From contig NZ_CP136521.1 in NCBI RefSeq assembly GCF_032814565.1, positions 3,754,501 through 3,818,500 of the forward strand: a stretch of DNA of 64,000 nt, read 5' to 3'. Under the pieces are notes generated by a model. The model did not search any database and was not told the DNA's origin. It worked only from the letters and a program-made list of their open reading frames with translations. Below are positions 1 to 8,034 of the stretch, one piece after another (the stretch's first letter is position 1; each line of letters opens with the position of its first letter). Source of the DNA: Hwangdonia lutea (GTDB taxonomy: Bacteria > Bacteroidota > Bacteroidia > Flavobacteriales > Flavobacteriaceae). Position numbers and translations under genes: made by a program.

Positions 1-1
1 C

Positions 2-190
2 ACGGTAAGACTCAAAAAAACAGGAAAAACCGTAACCCTCGATATTCGAAACCGGCAGTATTATCACCTTATTTACAAAGTGAAAATCGTAAAAAAGAAG
101 AACGGATACTGGCTTATTGCAGAAAGAAACGCATTGAGCGAAACCGTATTGTTCACCTTCGCCATTTACCGAACGGCATGCTTAATTTAA
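2..190 (+). CDS. C-terminal end of an unidentified protein (cut by window edge)
   Basis: The frame is open from the first bases of the window to TAA at 188-190 and encodes about 62 residues. They alternate basic and hydrophobic stretches and end in LFTFAIYRTACLI, which looks like a real protein end rather than random AT-rich DNA. It stops 11 bases before the ATG of the OmpA-family gene, so the two could be cotranscribed. The family cannot be named from this fragment. The competing frame that runs into the OmpA gene has no signal-peptide logic and is a shadow. Confidence 0.55.
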   Translation, partial: TVRLKKTGKTVTLDIRNRQYYHLIYKVKIVKKKNGYWLIAERNALSETVLFTFAIYRTACLI

Positions 191-201
191 AAGAAAATAT
201 T

Positions 202-1500
202 ATGAAAACGAAACAGGTAACGATAGCTTGGCTATTCATTTTTTTGCTTTGCGCACCAACGGCACATGCTCAGATTTTGAAGAAACTAAAAAAAAGAGCC
301 GAAGAAGCCGCAAAAGAAACCGTACTGCAAAAGGTAGAAGAAAAAGCTGCCGAGGAAACCGGCCGGATTATGGATACGATTCTCGATGCAGATAAAAAAA
401 TAAAGAAGAAGAAGAAGAAAAAAAGAAAGAGCGCCACCAAAAATGGCCAAGACCCAATGGATGAAGATGAAACGCCCCAAGGGGACACCTTGGATTCCGA
501 ACTAACGATCTATTCTAAATTCGACTTTGTTCCCGGCAACAAGCAGGTGTTTTTCGATGAATTTTCATCTGATTATGTCGGCGATTTTCCCAGCAAATGG
601 AATACCAATGGAAGTGGCGAGGTGGTTGGCACAAGCAGTGGTACCGAAAAGTGGCTCGAGATGAAGCCCGGGTACGGCACCTATTATATACCCAAGCTGC
701 CCGAGTTGCCCGAAGCGTTTACCATCGAGTTCGACCTCATGGCCACGGGGCTAGATAATAAAACGGCCTCCACTACGGTGCTCAAGATAATCCTATCGGA
801 CGATACGGGCTTTAAGCTGGGCAACTATGCTTACGCCCAAATATCGTTCTGCCAATATGCTGCCGTAGGGCTGTGGGTACGTAACAGCTCCAAAGAAATC
901 AACAATCAGGTTAAAGCAGATATCCGGGAAGCACTTCTAAACCGACCACACATCTCGGTGGCGGTAAACAAGCAGCGCTTGCGCCTTTGGGTAAACCAGC
1001 AAAAAGTGGTCGATATCCCCAGTTTGCTGCCTCCCATCAGCAGATCCTACGGGCTCAAGTTCGAACTTAACAATTTCAAGGCCGGTAAGGAACAGCTATT
1101 CATTACCAATCTAAAGCTAGCTGAGGGCGGACAAGACTTAAGGAGCAAACTAATTGCCGAAGGCCGGGTATCGACCAACGCTATTTTGTTCAAATCGGGT
1201 TCGGCCACTTTACAGCCAAAGTCAATGGGCATCATTCGACAGATTTCACAAGTACTGAAACAAGAAAGCGATCTTAATTTAAATATCGTGGGGCATACCG
1301 ATGCCGACGGTAATGATGCCAAAAATCTAGCCCTTTCAAAACAACGGGCTGAGGCCGTGAAAAACACATTGGTATCCATCTATGGCATAGATTCGGCCCG
1401 ATTGGATACTGAAGGCAAGGGCGAAACCGAGCCTGTGGCCGATAACAGTACTACTGAAGGCAAAGCACAGAACCGTCGCGTGGAGTTTATTAAAGTATAG
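202..1500 (+). CDS. OmpA-family outer-membrane/peptidoglycan-linked protein
   Basis: Secreted 432-residue protein. I start it at the ATG at 202, not the upstream in-frame ATG at 178, because MKTKQVTIAWLFIFLLCAP...AHAQ is a complete signal peptide ending at AHA-Q. The mature N-terminus is strongly charged, with a run of lysines near residues 65-75. A middle region (about 100-310) looks like a beta-sandwich of the kind common in Bacteroidota OmpA proteins. The last ~105 residues are an OmpA-like peptidoglycan-binding domain with GHTDADG, ALSKQRAEAVKNTL and the closing NRRVEF motif. It probably ties the outer membrane to the cell wall. The gene is visibly GC-richer than the island to its right and heads a row of secreted-protein genes. 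Confidence 0.88.
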   Translation: MKTKQVTIAWLFIFLLCAPTAHAQILKKLKKRAEEAAKETVLQKVEEKAAEETGRIMDTILDADKKIKKKKKKKRKSATKNGQDPMDEDETPQGDTLDSELTIYSKFDFVPGNKQVFFDEFSSDYVGDFPSKWNTNGSGEVVGTSSGTEKWLEMKPGYGTYYIPKLPELPEAFTIEFDLMATGLDNKTASTTVLKIILSDDTGFKLGNYAYAQISFCQYAAVGLWVRNSSKEINNQVKADIREALLNRPHISVAVNKQRLRLWVNQQKVVDIPSLLPPISRSYGLKFELNNFKAGKEQLFITNLKLAEGGQDLRSKLIAEGRVSTNAILFKSGSATLQPKSMGIIRQISQVLKQESDLNLNIVGHTDADGNDAKNLALSKQRAEAVKNTLVSIYGIDSARLDTEGKGETEPVADNSTTEGKAQNRRVEFIKV

Positions 1501-1522
1501 TAACCATAAAAAAATAGAAATT

Positions 1523-2185
1523 ATGAAAATTCTAATATTTATAATAATACTGTCTATTACCTTTCATGGCCATTCGCAGTACAAGCTAAAAAATAAGGTT
1601 GCCAAAAAAAAATTGGCTTCTACTACGCTTGTAAACAAATCATTGCCTTTAAAAAGCGTCAAAGAGAAAACATTGAAACGAGGGCAGAAATTTTCCGATA
1701 TCCCATTAGTGAATTTTCCAGAGAAAAAACTAAAATTACGTGCATCAAAGAGTTGGAGAATTACCCCACAAAGACCAAGTATTCCGGGGCTAAGCTTTGA
1801 ATTTGATGGCACTTACAGTAGAGAAAGTTTCTCCCTTGGTGCACGGCATATCCATACAGCAGCAACATCTTCTGGTTATCTGTATCGCACCTATTCCGGA
1901 TTTATCAAATATACAACACAAAGAGGAGGCGAGTATCGTATGAAAATTTCTTTGGTAAACGACAATTTTCCTGGGGATATTTTTGAACCTGAACGGTACA
2001 TGCTAATTCAATTGGGCGACAGGGAAATTCGGACAAGTTTGAATGACGTTAGAAACAGAGAGGTTAATATAGCTTTTAGCACACAAAATGCCGGTATCAT
2101 TCGCATAGGAATTTCAGGTGTAAACCCAGATCGCGAAAAACCAAGCCATTTGTCTGTTTCAGCTATTCAGATAGACAAGATTTAA
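1523..2185 (+). CDS. Secreted protein of unknown family, paralogue of the 2860-3552 gene
   Basis: 220 residues starting MKILIFIIILSITFHGHSQ, a signal peptide. A lysine-rich segment follows, then a C-terminal domain of about 140 residues that is probably beta-rich. The domain shares landmarks with the protein at 2860-3552: K-S-[WV]-[RK]-I-[TS]-P, PGL, F-[DH]-G-[TR]-YS, RGGEYR/RRGKEYR, and an end of SxxxxI[QR][IV]D[KE]I. The two are therefore tandem paralogues. The gene starts 22 bases after the OmpA gene and lies in the same direction, which suggests one transcript and an envelope role. I do not recognise the family. Confidence 0.7.
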   Translation: MKILIFIIILSITFHGHSQYKLKNKVAKKKLASTTLVNKSLPLKSVKEKTLKRGQKFSDIPLVNFPEKKLKLRASKSWRITPQRPSIPGLSFEFDGTYSRESFSLGARHIHTAATSSGYLYRTYSGFIKYTTQRGGEYRMKISLVNDNFPGDIFEPERYMLIQLGDREIRTSLNDVRNREVNIAFSTQNAGIIRIGISGVNPDREKPSHLSVSAIQIDKI

Positions 2186-2343
2186 ATAGGAAAAACGAAA
2201 ACACTTTAGGCTGGATTGACATTGTCATTGAAGTAGAATTTATAAAAAACACGAACAGCTTCGTGGTTGGCTCTCAATAAATACTGATGCCAAAACGTAG
2301 TATTACCATAAATCCAACTAATAAAAGTTAAAAACATGAAATC

Positions 2344-2832
2344 ATGAAAACAATTATTTCACTATTCAAAAAAGAGACCTTGTGGCTGTTACTTACTGTA
2401 ACATGCTTCTTGGGAACAACACACGGCAAAGCACAAATAAACTGTACCCTTGTTGAAAGCTATGGAAATGCAAGTAAGGCCGAAATAATTCAAGACATCA
2501 ATAATATAGTGGCTGGGCAAGTTTGGGATGTAGGTGCAACCAATCTAAAAAAGCTCGAAATAAAAGAAGTAAAGAATATTTCTTTTAAGGGCTGTAGGGT
2601 TACCCTGGAATTGAAGGTAAAACTGAAACGCAAAGTGCGACGCAATGCCAAAGGCACCATAATAGTAAGCGGCACCGTGTACGATGCCCAATTTTACGGC
2701 AATAAGCACATTAAGATTAAGAACGCCAGTGTTGATAAGGTAAGGCTTAGCAAAACTTTACGCTTGGGCGAAAGATTTTATAAATGGGTAGCCAACAAGG
2801 TTTTTCCTAGCAACCATGAATTTCCTATCTAA
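2344..2832 (+). CDS. Small secreted protein, unknown function
   Basis: 162 residues with a signal peptide (TVTCFLGTTHGKAQ, cleavage after AQ). The mature protein is very basic, with alternating Lys/Arg and hydrophobic residues (TLELKVKLKRKVRRNAKG) that suggest beta strands. It sits between the two paralogous secreted-protein genes and is co-oriented with them. The 158 bases before it hold a short open frame but no convincing gene. It may belong to the same envelope complex as the OmpA-family protein; this is inference from position only. Confidence 0.65.
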   Translation: MKTIISLFKKETLWLLLTVTCFLGTTHGKAQINCTLVESYGNASKAEIIQDINNIVAGQVWDVGATNLKKLEIKEVKNISFKGCRVTLELKVKLKRKVRRNAKGTIIVSGTVYDAQFYGNKHIKIKNASVDKVRLSKTLRLGERFYKWVANKVFPSNHEFPI

Positions 2833-2859
2833 TTATTCTGTTATCAAAATAAAAAAACC

Positions 2860-3552
2860 ATGAAAATTACAGTTTTTAAAAAGAAATTAGCAATAACGTC
2901 CCTATTGGCCTTGTTTATGCTAAGTGGCCAAGCCCAGATCAGGCAAAACAAAAAAATTTCAAGCAAGGCGGCTATTTCGGCCAATGCCAACACTCTTTCA
3001 AAAGTAAAAATAGAATCCTTAAAGGCTTCCCAATTCAATAAGAACATACAATTGGAAAAGCTTTTGAAACTGGATATTTCTGAAAAAGATTTAAAGGCAA
3101 GATCGAACAAAAGTGTAAAAATTTCTCCATCAAAGCCATTTGTGCCGGGTTTGGATATCTCTTTCCACGGAAGGTACAGCAAGGACTATTTCAGGTTATT
3201 GCCCAAATCGGCCACAGGATTAGAGCCACTGGCACAACTAATCGTGTCTGATGAAGTTTACAATCAGATATTTCTTTTTAGCGCAGATATAACGTGTAAC
3301 GTTCGAAGGGGAAAGGAATATCGGGTAATAATAAAAACAAACCTCGAGCGTGATGGTATTGTAGTGGTACATATGGGCCATACCAGTTATTATATTGAAG
3401 CTTTAAAAGCTGAAAACGAACTGGCCTTCGTTTTTTGGTCCCAACAAGCCGGATATATGACCTTGAGTATTTCCCCTTTGTTGGAAAGCACTTATAAGCC
3501 GTATAAAATTCACTCTTTACCAATAAAATCCATTCGAGTCGATGAAATTTAA
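2860..3552 (+). CDS. Secreted protein of unknown family, paralogue of the 1523-2185 gene
   Basis: 230 residues with signal peptide MKITVFKKKLAITSLLALFMLSGQAQ. The layout matches the 1523-2185 protein: a basic, serine/lysine-rich linker of about 70 residues, then a domain opening with KISPSKPFVPGLDISFHGRYS and closing with IKSIRVDEI. Both carry an RRGKEYR-type motif halfway through this domain and a short Q-A-G segment near the end. It starts 27 bases after the previous gene. Function unknown; secretion and operon position point to the envelope. Confidence 0.68.
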   Translation: MKITVFKKKLAITSLLALFMLSGQAQIRQNKKISSKAAISANANTLSKVKIESLKASQFNKNIQLEKLLKLDISEKDLKARSNKSVKISPSKPFVPGLDISFHGRYSKDYFRLLPKSATGLEPLAQLIVSDEVYNQIFLFSADITCNVRRGKEYRVIIKTNLERDGIVVVHMGHTSYYIEALKAENELAFVFWSQQAGYMTLSISPLLESTYKPYKIHSLPIKSIRVDEI

Positions 3553-3576
3553 GGCTCAAAATAAAATTTAGAGACT

Positions 3577-3687
3577 ATGAAAACAAAATTGTCAAGAACA
3601 TTTTTCCTTGTCCTTCTTGTAGGTTTCGGGATGCAAATTAGCCACGCACAACTCAACCAAAAAGAAAACAGGCTTGCAATAAACTGA
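3577..3687 (+). pseudogene. Truncated secreted-protein gene (signal peptide only)
   Basis: An ATG at 3577, 24 bases after the preceding stop, opens a textbook signal peptide (MKTKLSRTFFLVLLVGFGMQ then ISHAQ). Only about 12 residues follow before TGA at 3685-3687, and that tail lies inside the hairpin at 3668-3710. The original gene was evidently one more secreted protein of this row whose body was lost when the tRNA-derived sequence became joined here. It is too short for a working protein. Confidence 0.6.
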
Positions 3688-3710
3688 TTTTTAGTTCATT
3701 ACAAGCCTGT
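3668..3710 (-). terminator. Rho-independent terminator, tRNA-type, at left island end
   Basis: The arms ACAGGCTTG (3668-3676) and CAAGCCTGT (3702-3710) pair perfectly and the stem extends inward with few mismatches. Read on the minus strand, the hairpin follows directly after the tRNA 3' remnant (3713-3734) and is followed by a T-rich run (TTTTCTTTTT). It therefore looks like the ancestral terminator of the tRNA-Arg gene, now separated from the tRNA body by the island. Confidence 0.7.
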
Positions 3711-3712
3711 GT

Positions 3713-3734
3713 GTGAGCCCTGAAGGATTCGAAC
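3713..3734. repeat. Left att-like repeat (tRNA-Arg 3' remnant)
   Basis: 22 bases identical to 49126-49147. They correspond to the discriminator base, the 3' acceptor strand and most of the T arm of the tRNA-Arg, plus one base downstream. Identity stops at 3735 (T in place of the tRNA C). It carries no tRNA body and so is not a functional gene. Confidence 0.8.
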
Positions 3735-4161
3735 TATTTTATTTACCCCGCTTTTCTATGGACACACTAATCTTTTCGTAAAAATTGGTGAAATAATAGC
3801 GAAATATCAATTTTTCATTACCTATAACCAAAAGTAATACTTTTATCTTTTAGAACAATACCAAATAATTTAATTATTCATTTTGTTCCATTGAAACGTT
3901 CAAAAAAAGTACAGAAGCTTATTGTTTATAATTCTAATACTTTAAAAATAGAATGGTTATCTCCTGTTTGTAAAAGTAAATATTTAACAATAATCAATTA
4001 AAATACAAGCAATTACACCTCTATTAAAATCAAACCAACTAAACGCCAACAATTAAGATAATAAAAGGATCCATAATGGTGGAAAGTGATTTAGATTGAT
4101 GTTGTACTTGTGTGTTATATTGGATGTTTAATCTATCAAAAAATGAATTGGACATGAATAC
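3735..4161. other. Gene-free left end of the island
   Basis: Very AT-rich, with no credible gene on either strand. On the minus strand a 36-codon open stretch ends just inside the repeat (TAA about 9 bases before it), but it has no start codon and no recognisable motif. GGTGAAATAA at 3787-3796 recurs at 49056-49065 near the other island end and could be an arm-type recombinase site; this is weak. Confidence 0.5.
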
Positions 4162-4201
4162 AAAAAAAGCACGAGTATATATATATACTCGTGCTTTTTT
4201 T
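4162..4201. terminator. Perfect 40-bp palindrome, bidirectional terminator
   Basis: A7-GCACGAGTATATA followed by its exact reverse complement, so each strand ends in a T7 run after a 13-bp stem. It lies downstream of the minus-strand YceI/SnoaL operon (last stop at 4284) and would end that transcript. It also closes the island's left edge to reading from either side. Confidence 0.85.
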
Positions 4202-4283
4202 AATGATTTAAAATTAACGTTAATTTTGCATGATTAAATTATTGAAAAAAAAATATTGGTGCTTGCCAAAATTTAAGTTTCTG

Positions 4284-4862
4284 CTAAAATTCTAAGTCAG
4301 CCACCAAATCAAAATCGTCATAAATAGCTTTATCTTTTAAATTATCAAAGAAGCTTGTTGAACCATATCGTACATCAAATTTTGTTCTATCAATTTTTAG
4401 CGAAGCATTTGCTTTATTTCCATATATGGAAATATCGAACTTGATAGTTTCTGTTTTTTTCTTAATAGTAATATCTCCTGTAACTTCATAAGAGTTTTTT
4501 CCAGTAGATTTAACTTTTTTAAAGGTTAACGATGCTGTTGGAAAATTGTTTATTCCAAAGAAGTCATCAGACTTTAGATGTCCTTCCAGTTTGTCTTTGT
4601 ATTCTCCTTCCAAATCTGTAACCACAATAGAAGACATGTCAATTATAAAACCGCCTCCAACAAGTTTATTGTCATCAAATAGGAGGTTCCCTTTCTTTAT
4701 GTCAATTGTTCCTTGATGAGAACCTGTTACTTTGTAACCTTTCCAAGTCACCTTACTAGTTTCTAAATTTATTTCTTTTTTGACTTTTTCAACTGTAGCA
4801 AAAGAAAATGTCATGAATGCAACCATGATTATTGCAGTTATATTTTTTATTGATTTATCCAT
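4284..4862 (-). CDS. YceI-family exported lipid/isoprenoid-binding protein
   Basis: 192 residues with an N-terminal signal peptide (IIMVAFMTFSFA). The rest matches the YceI lipocalin-like fold: TSKVTWKGYKVTGSHQGTI near the start, the central KLEGHLKSDDFFGINNFPTA motif, and the C-terminal IDRTKFDVRYGS. YceI proteins bind long isoprenoids such as quinone-like molecules in the periplasm and are often induced by stress. The gene lies 30 bases after the SnoaL-like gene and shares its promoter region, downstream of a Crp/Fnr gene. Length is normal for the family. Confidence 0.9.
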   Translation of the reverse strand: MDKSIKNITAIIMVAFMTFSFATVEKVKKEINLETSKVTWKGYKVTGSHQGTIDIKKGNLLFDDNKLVGGGFIIDMSSIVVTDLEGEYKDKLEGHLKSDDFFGINNFPTASLTFKKVKSTGKNSYEVTGDITIKKKTETIKFDISIYGNKANASLKIDRTKFDVRYGSTSFFDNLKDKAIYDDFDLVADLEF

Positions 4863-4892
4863 TTTTTTGTTTTTTAATAGGTATTTGATTAA

Positions 4893-5246
4893 TTATTCTC
4901 CGTAATAGAATTTTTCTTTTATTATTTTTCCGTTTTTCCATTCTTGTACAGCAACTTGAGTGTAATTTTTTACTCCCCAATCTTTGTGAGTGTAATCAAA
5001 ATGCCATTCTACCATAGTTGTATTTTCTCCAATAGTTACTTTTAAAGGCTGAGCACCTCTAAATTCTGTTATCGCTGCAAAAAAATCTTCTTCACGTTGT
5101 CTATTGGCTTTTTTACCCTCAATAGTAGGATTGTCATTTTCTTGCATAACTACATCGTCATGATAGAATTGATCAAAAGCTTCCAATGCTTTCCCTTGAA
5201 GAATCATGTCGTTAATTGTGCTGATTTTTTCTAATAGTGTGTTCAT
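4893..5246 (-). CDS. SnoaL-like (NTF2-fold) protein
   Basis: 117 residues, cytoplasmic (no signal). The pattern of a helical start (LEKISTINDMILQGKALEAFDQFYHDDVVM), the ENDNPTIEGKKANRQREEDFF segment and late strands (QVAVQEWKNGKIIKEKFYYG) is that of single-domain SnoaL/NTF2-fold proteins, which bind or isomerise small molecules. No catalytic residue can be assigned. It is the first gene after the operator at 5323-5342 and is followed by YceI, so it is probably controlled by the adjacent Crp/Fnr regulator. Confidence 0.82.
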   Translation of the reverse strand: MNTLLEKISTINDMILQGKALEAFDQFYHDDVVMQENDNPTIEGKKANRQREEDFFAAITEFRGAQPLKVTIGENTTMVEWHFDYTHKDWGVKNYTQVAVQEWKNGKIIKEKFYYGE

Positions 5247-5322
5247 TATATTTTGTTTTAAATATTATGGTACAAATGTCTAAAACAACGAACGATTAAA
5301 AATTGAAGTAGATTATGAAATG

Positions 5323-5342
5323 ATGTTAAACTAGATTAACAT
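5323..5342 (-). promoter_or_regulatory. Palindromic Crp/Fnr-type operator upstream of SnoaL-YceI
   Basis: ATGTTAA and TTAACAT flank a CTAG centre: 18 of 20 bases are symmetric. It abuts the stop codon of the Crp/Fnr gene and lies 77 bases before the SnoaL start. It belongs to the island's TTAA-n6-TTAA family and resembles the site at 17896-17911 (shared ACTAG centre). Unlike the others it has no TAnnTTTG box at the 21-bp position, so the exact promoter is uncertain. Confidence 0.6.
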
Positions 5343-5927
5343 TTATTGATTTTGTATGATTTGGCTTTTTATCTTACTTAAAAACTCTTTGGTAACACCA
5401 AGGTAAGAAGCAATCATATATTGTGGAACTCGTTGCTCAATTTGTGGGTATTTGTTCTTAAATTCGATATATCTTTCTTTGACTGGAAGACTGAAGTTCC
5501 TAACAATTCTTTTTTGTGATGCTACAAAAGCACGTTCTACAATTTTTCTAAAAAGGCATTCAAGTTTTGGAATCTCTTTATATAATTCTTCAAGATTATC
5601 ATAGGTAAATTGAATGAGTTGAGTATTCTCAATGCATTGAACATTAAAATCTGCTGGAGTTTGAGTTATAAAACTTCCCAAATCTGAGGTCCACCAATCT
5701 TCAATAGAGAACATTACGATATGTTCTTGACCATCTTTATCCATATAAAAAGTTTTTGTACCTCCTGAAATAATAAAATTGACACTCTTGCATATATCTC
5801 CTTGCTGAGATATGTATTGATCTTTGAGGTAGTTTCTTTGAACAATTTTAGAAAGTAGAATGGTTTCATCTTCAACTGATAGGCTGATATATTTATTTAT
5901 ATATTCTAAAAAAGGTATATTATTCAT
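5343..5927 (-). CDS. Crp/Fnr-family transcriptional regulator
   Basis: 194 residues. The N-terminal ~120 residues form a cyclic-nucleotide-binding-type beta-barrel (QGDICKSVNFIISGGTKTFYMD, then EHIVMFSIEDWWTSDL). A short C-terminal helix-turn-helix follows (RVPQYMIASYLGVTKEFLSKI). This is the short Bacteroidota class with a reduced winged helix. The ligand is unknown. A near-perfect palindrome lies just after its stop, before the SnoaL-YceI operon, its likely target. The recognition-helix segment EFLSKI is close to EFMSKI of the 17916-18509 regulator, and both genes sit beside ACTAG-centred sites. Confidence 0.9.
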   Translation of the reverse strand: MNNIPFLEYINKYISLSVEDETILLSKIVQRNYLKDQYISQQGDICKSVNFIISGGTKTFYMDKDGQEHIVMFSIEDWWTSDLGSFITQTPADFNVQCIENTQLIQFTYDNLEELYKEIPKLECLFRKIVERAFVASQKRIVRNFSLPVKERYIEFKNKYPQIEQRVPQYMIASYLGVTKEFLSKIKSQIIQNQ

Positions 5928-5967
5928 CCTTGGTGCTTTATTAATTATAATCTTGATTTATAATTTC

Positions 5968-7077
5968 TTATTTTTCAATCAATTCAAAATCAACTTTATT
6001 AAATTCCTTTCCATTAATTATGATTGACAATTGATGCTTTCCAATATTAAATTTCCTAGTTGTAATGATTTTAAAAGATTGTTTTCGTTTTATCTGTGTT
6101 GTTGAATTTCCAGGATATTGTTTTTCACTTATTTTAAACACTTTCTTTGATAAAGAACCGTTTGCTTTTTGGTAATAAAGCCCATATTCCAACCTAATTT
6201 TTGATGCTATTTTGTTGTTGTTTTTAAGTTCAAATATAAACTCTAAAAAAGACCCAATTTTAACTTTGGGTGTAAGAATTTTAAAGTTTTTAATTTTGAC
6301 TTTATCTATTGCCCCAAATCCAAAAAGTTCCATTACTTCTGGATGACCTTGTTTTAACAGTGTTCTACATCCGTGTTTAATTACCCAGTCTGTTTCAGTT
6401 GTTTTTCCTTGCCAATTTTTCGCAAGGTCAATAACCGTATTTGGGTTGTCTTTTGAAATATCGTTTAAATTGTTTGCTACGCTTCTTCTAACACTTTCTG
6501 ACGTATCATTTTTTAATTCTTCAAGAATAGAAATAATTGGTGTAGGGTTATTTTTTAATGAAGGGATGGCCTTTGCCCAAGGTAGTCTTGGTCTGCACCC
6601 TTCGGATGCAAGTCGTCTAACCATTGGATGTTTGTGTCGTGACCACAAGTTCATTTGTTTTATCATTTCAATTTCATATTTAATGATAAATGGTCTGACT
6701 GCAAATTCACAACTCGTAAATTGAGTTATTTGTTCAAATGCTTTAATAGATGTATTGTAATTTTCTAAACCATATAATTCGATAAAATCTGGAAGAAACA
6801 TAAACTCAATGCTTTCTTCCCTAATTTCATTTTTCTTTAATTGAGAAATTAGATTTAGAATTGTACTTACATTCTCATTAAAATTATCAGATAAATGATT
6901 TTTCAAAACAATTGATATATGCCTCATTCGTTGTTTTAATTCTCTGCTCTCCCATTCGTTATCGTAGATACAGTCTAAAAATGAGTTTTTATCAAAATCA
7001 GATTTAATTCGTTGCATTGAATCTATAAAAGAATCAAAGAACTTTTGATTATATATATTCTTTAACAATTCTGCCAT
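5968..7077 (-). CDS. alkC: AlkC-type DNA alkylation repair glycosylase with Ig-like tail
   Basis: 369 residues. The first ~240 are helical HEAT-like repeats with the family's conserved block HPMVRRLASEGCRPRLPWA (about residues 143-160) and WVIKHGCRTLLKQGHPE further on. The last ~110 residues are beta-rich (KIKNFKILTPKVKIGSFLEF onward), matching the Ig-like domain that distinguishes AlkC from AlkD. Such enzymes excise cationic alkylated bases without base flipping. It stands alone; a TTAA-n6-TTAA palindrome at 7123-7136 precedes it but lacks a matching -7 box. Length fits AlkC. Confidence 0.85.
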   Translation of the reverse strand: MAELLKNIYNQKFFDSFIDSMQRIKSDFDKNSFLDCIYDNEWESRELKQRMRHISIVLKNHLSDNFNENVSTILNLISQLKKNEIREESIEFMFLPDFIELYGLENYNTSIKAFEQITQFTSCEFAVRPFIIKYEIEMIKQMNLWSRHKHPMVRRLASEGCRPRLPWAKAIPSLKNNPTPIISILEELKNDTSESVRRSVANNLNDISKDNPNTVIDLAKNWQGKTTETDWVIKHGCRTLLKQGHPEVMELFGFGAIDKVKIKNFKILTPKVKIGSFLEFIFELKNNNKIASKIRLEYGLYYQKANGSLSKKVFKISEKQYPGNSTTQIKRKQSFKIITTRKFNIGKHQLSIIINGKEFNKVDFELIEK

Positions 7078-7214
7078 TCATTAATTTTATTCAATGTTGT
7101 TTATTATCTGATTCATCATATTTTAAACGTGGTTAAAGTAACTTTTTCAAGTATACTCTATAAGTAAATTAGATTGCCCAATTTAAAAAAAAAGTTCTCT
7201 TGTCTGAGCATGTT

Positions 7215-8024
7215 TTAATTTGACATCTGACCTTCTAAAACTGACTTTAGCTCATCAGACCATAAAATTGAGTAATGACCATAATTATCTAACTCGATTA
7301 TATCACTTTGTGTAAAAGATTTATTCACTTTTCTTGCGCCTTGAATAGGCAACACATTATCGGATTTTGAATGCACAATTATTGCCTTGTCTACATTAGA
7401 CAATTCGCTGCAATAAGTAACCATGTTAAGGTTTTCGATACTTTCATTAACATCTTCCTCAATTTTAGATATTAGCTTTTCAGTGACTCTACTGTTCAAT
7501 CCAAATTTTATTGCCATCTCATCAATTCGGCTTTTAAAATTATAAGGAGTCGTAACCATCAGCCATAAATTAATTTTAATGTCTGGGCACAACCTTAATA
7601 TCCTTGCAACATTTACACTACCAAAAGAATGACTGATTACTAAATCTGGGGTGTCCTTTTTAAAATGGGAAATCAAAATTTTTGAAAATTCAAACATATT
7701 CGTTTTTCCAATAGAGCTATTGCCATGAGAAGGCGCATCTATTGATACCACTTTGTATTTCGCCTTAAGTAATATTGGTATTAATGAGGCAAAGTTTCCG
7801 GTTTGTCCTTCCCATCCATGAACAAGATAAGCTGTTTTGTCATAATCTTTCCCCCATTCATACCGCATTAAAGCAAACTCATCATAGTTTACAACCTCAG
7901 CATTTGCTAAGTTTAACATTGCTTTTTCCGAGTCACGTAGTTTTCTTACTCTTGGATAAGACATATGTTTATAAATCTTATTTGATACCATACTTGGGAA
8001 CAAATATTGGATGTACTTTATCAT
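7215..8024 (-). CDS. Alpha/beta hydrolase
   Basis: 269 residues with the hydrolase fold: LVHGWEGQTGNFASL (oxyanion region), the nucleophile elbow SHSFGS (Ser about 133), an acid in HSKSDN (about 222) and a His in NYGHYSI (about 250). The HGWEG motif resembles Bacteroidota alpha/beta hydrolases of unknown substrate. There is no signal peptide. It is 10 bases downstream of the GNAT gene at 8035-8490 and is probably cotranscribed with it. Confidence 0.85.
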   Translation of the reverse strand: MIKYIQYLFPSMVSNKIYKHMSYPRVRKLRDSEKAMLNLANAEVVNYDEFALMRYEWGKDYDKTAYLVHGWEGQTGNFASLIPILLKAKYKVVSIDAPSHGNSSIGKTNMFEFSKILISHFKKDTPDLVISHSFGSVNVARILRLCPDIKINLWLMVTTPYNFKSRIDEMAIKFGLNSRVTEKLISKIEEDVNESIENLNMVTYCSELSNVDKAIIVHSKSDNVLPIQGARKVNKSFTQSDIIELDNYGHYSILWSDELKSVLEGQMSN

Positions 8025-8034
8025 TTTACAATTA

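Noticed and set aside
270-488. Minus-strand frames of Phe/Leu runs opposite the lysine-rich part of the OmpA gene
   Set aside because: Mirror image of the AAG/AAA lysine codons; no start context or membrane-protein logic.
2186-2290. Open frame ending IEVEFIKNTNSFVVGSQ, reminiscent of an OmpA C-terminus
   Set aside because: Only a short resemblance to VEFIK, no start codon and no upstream OmpA motifs. Too weak to call a remnant.
4162-4201. 40-bp perfect palindrome as a replication origin or protein-binding cruciform
   Set aside because: T runs at both ends and the location after an operon are fully explained by a bidirectional terminator.
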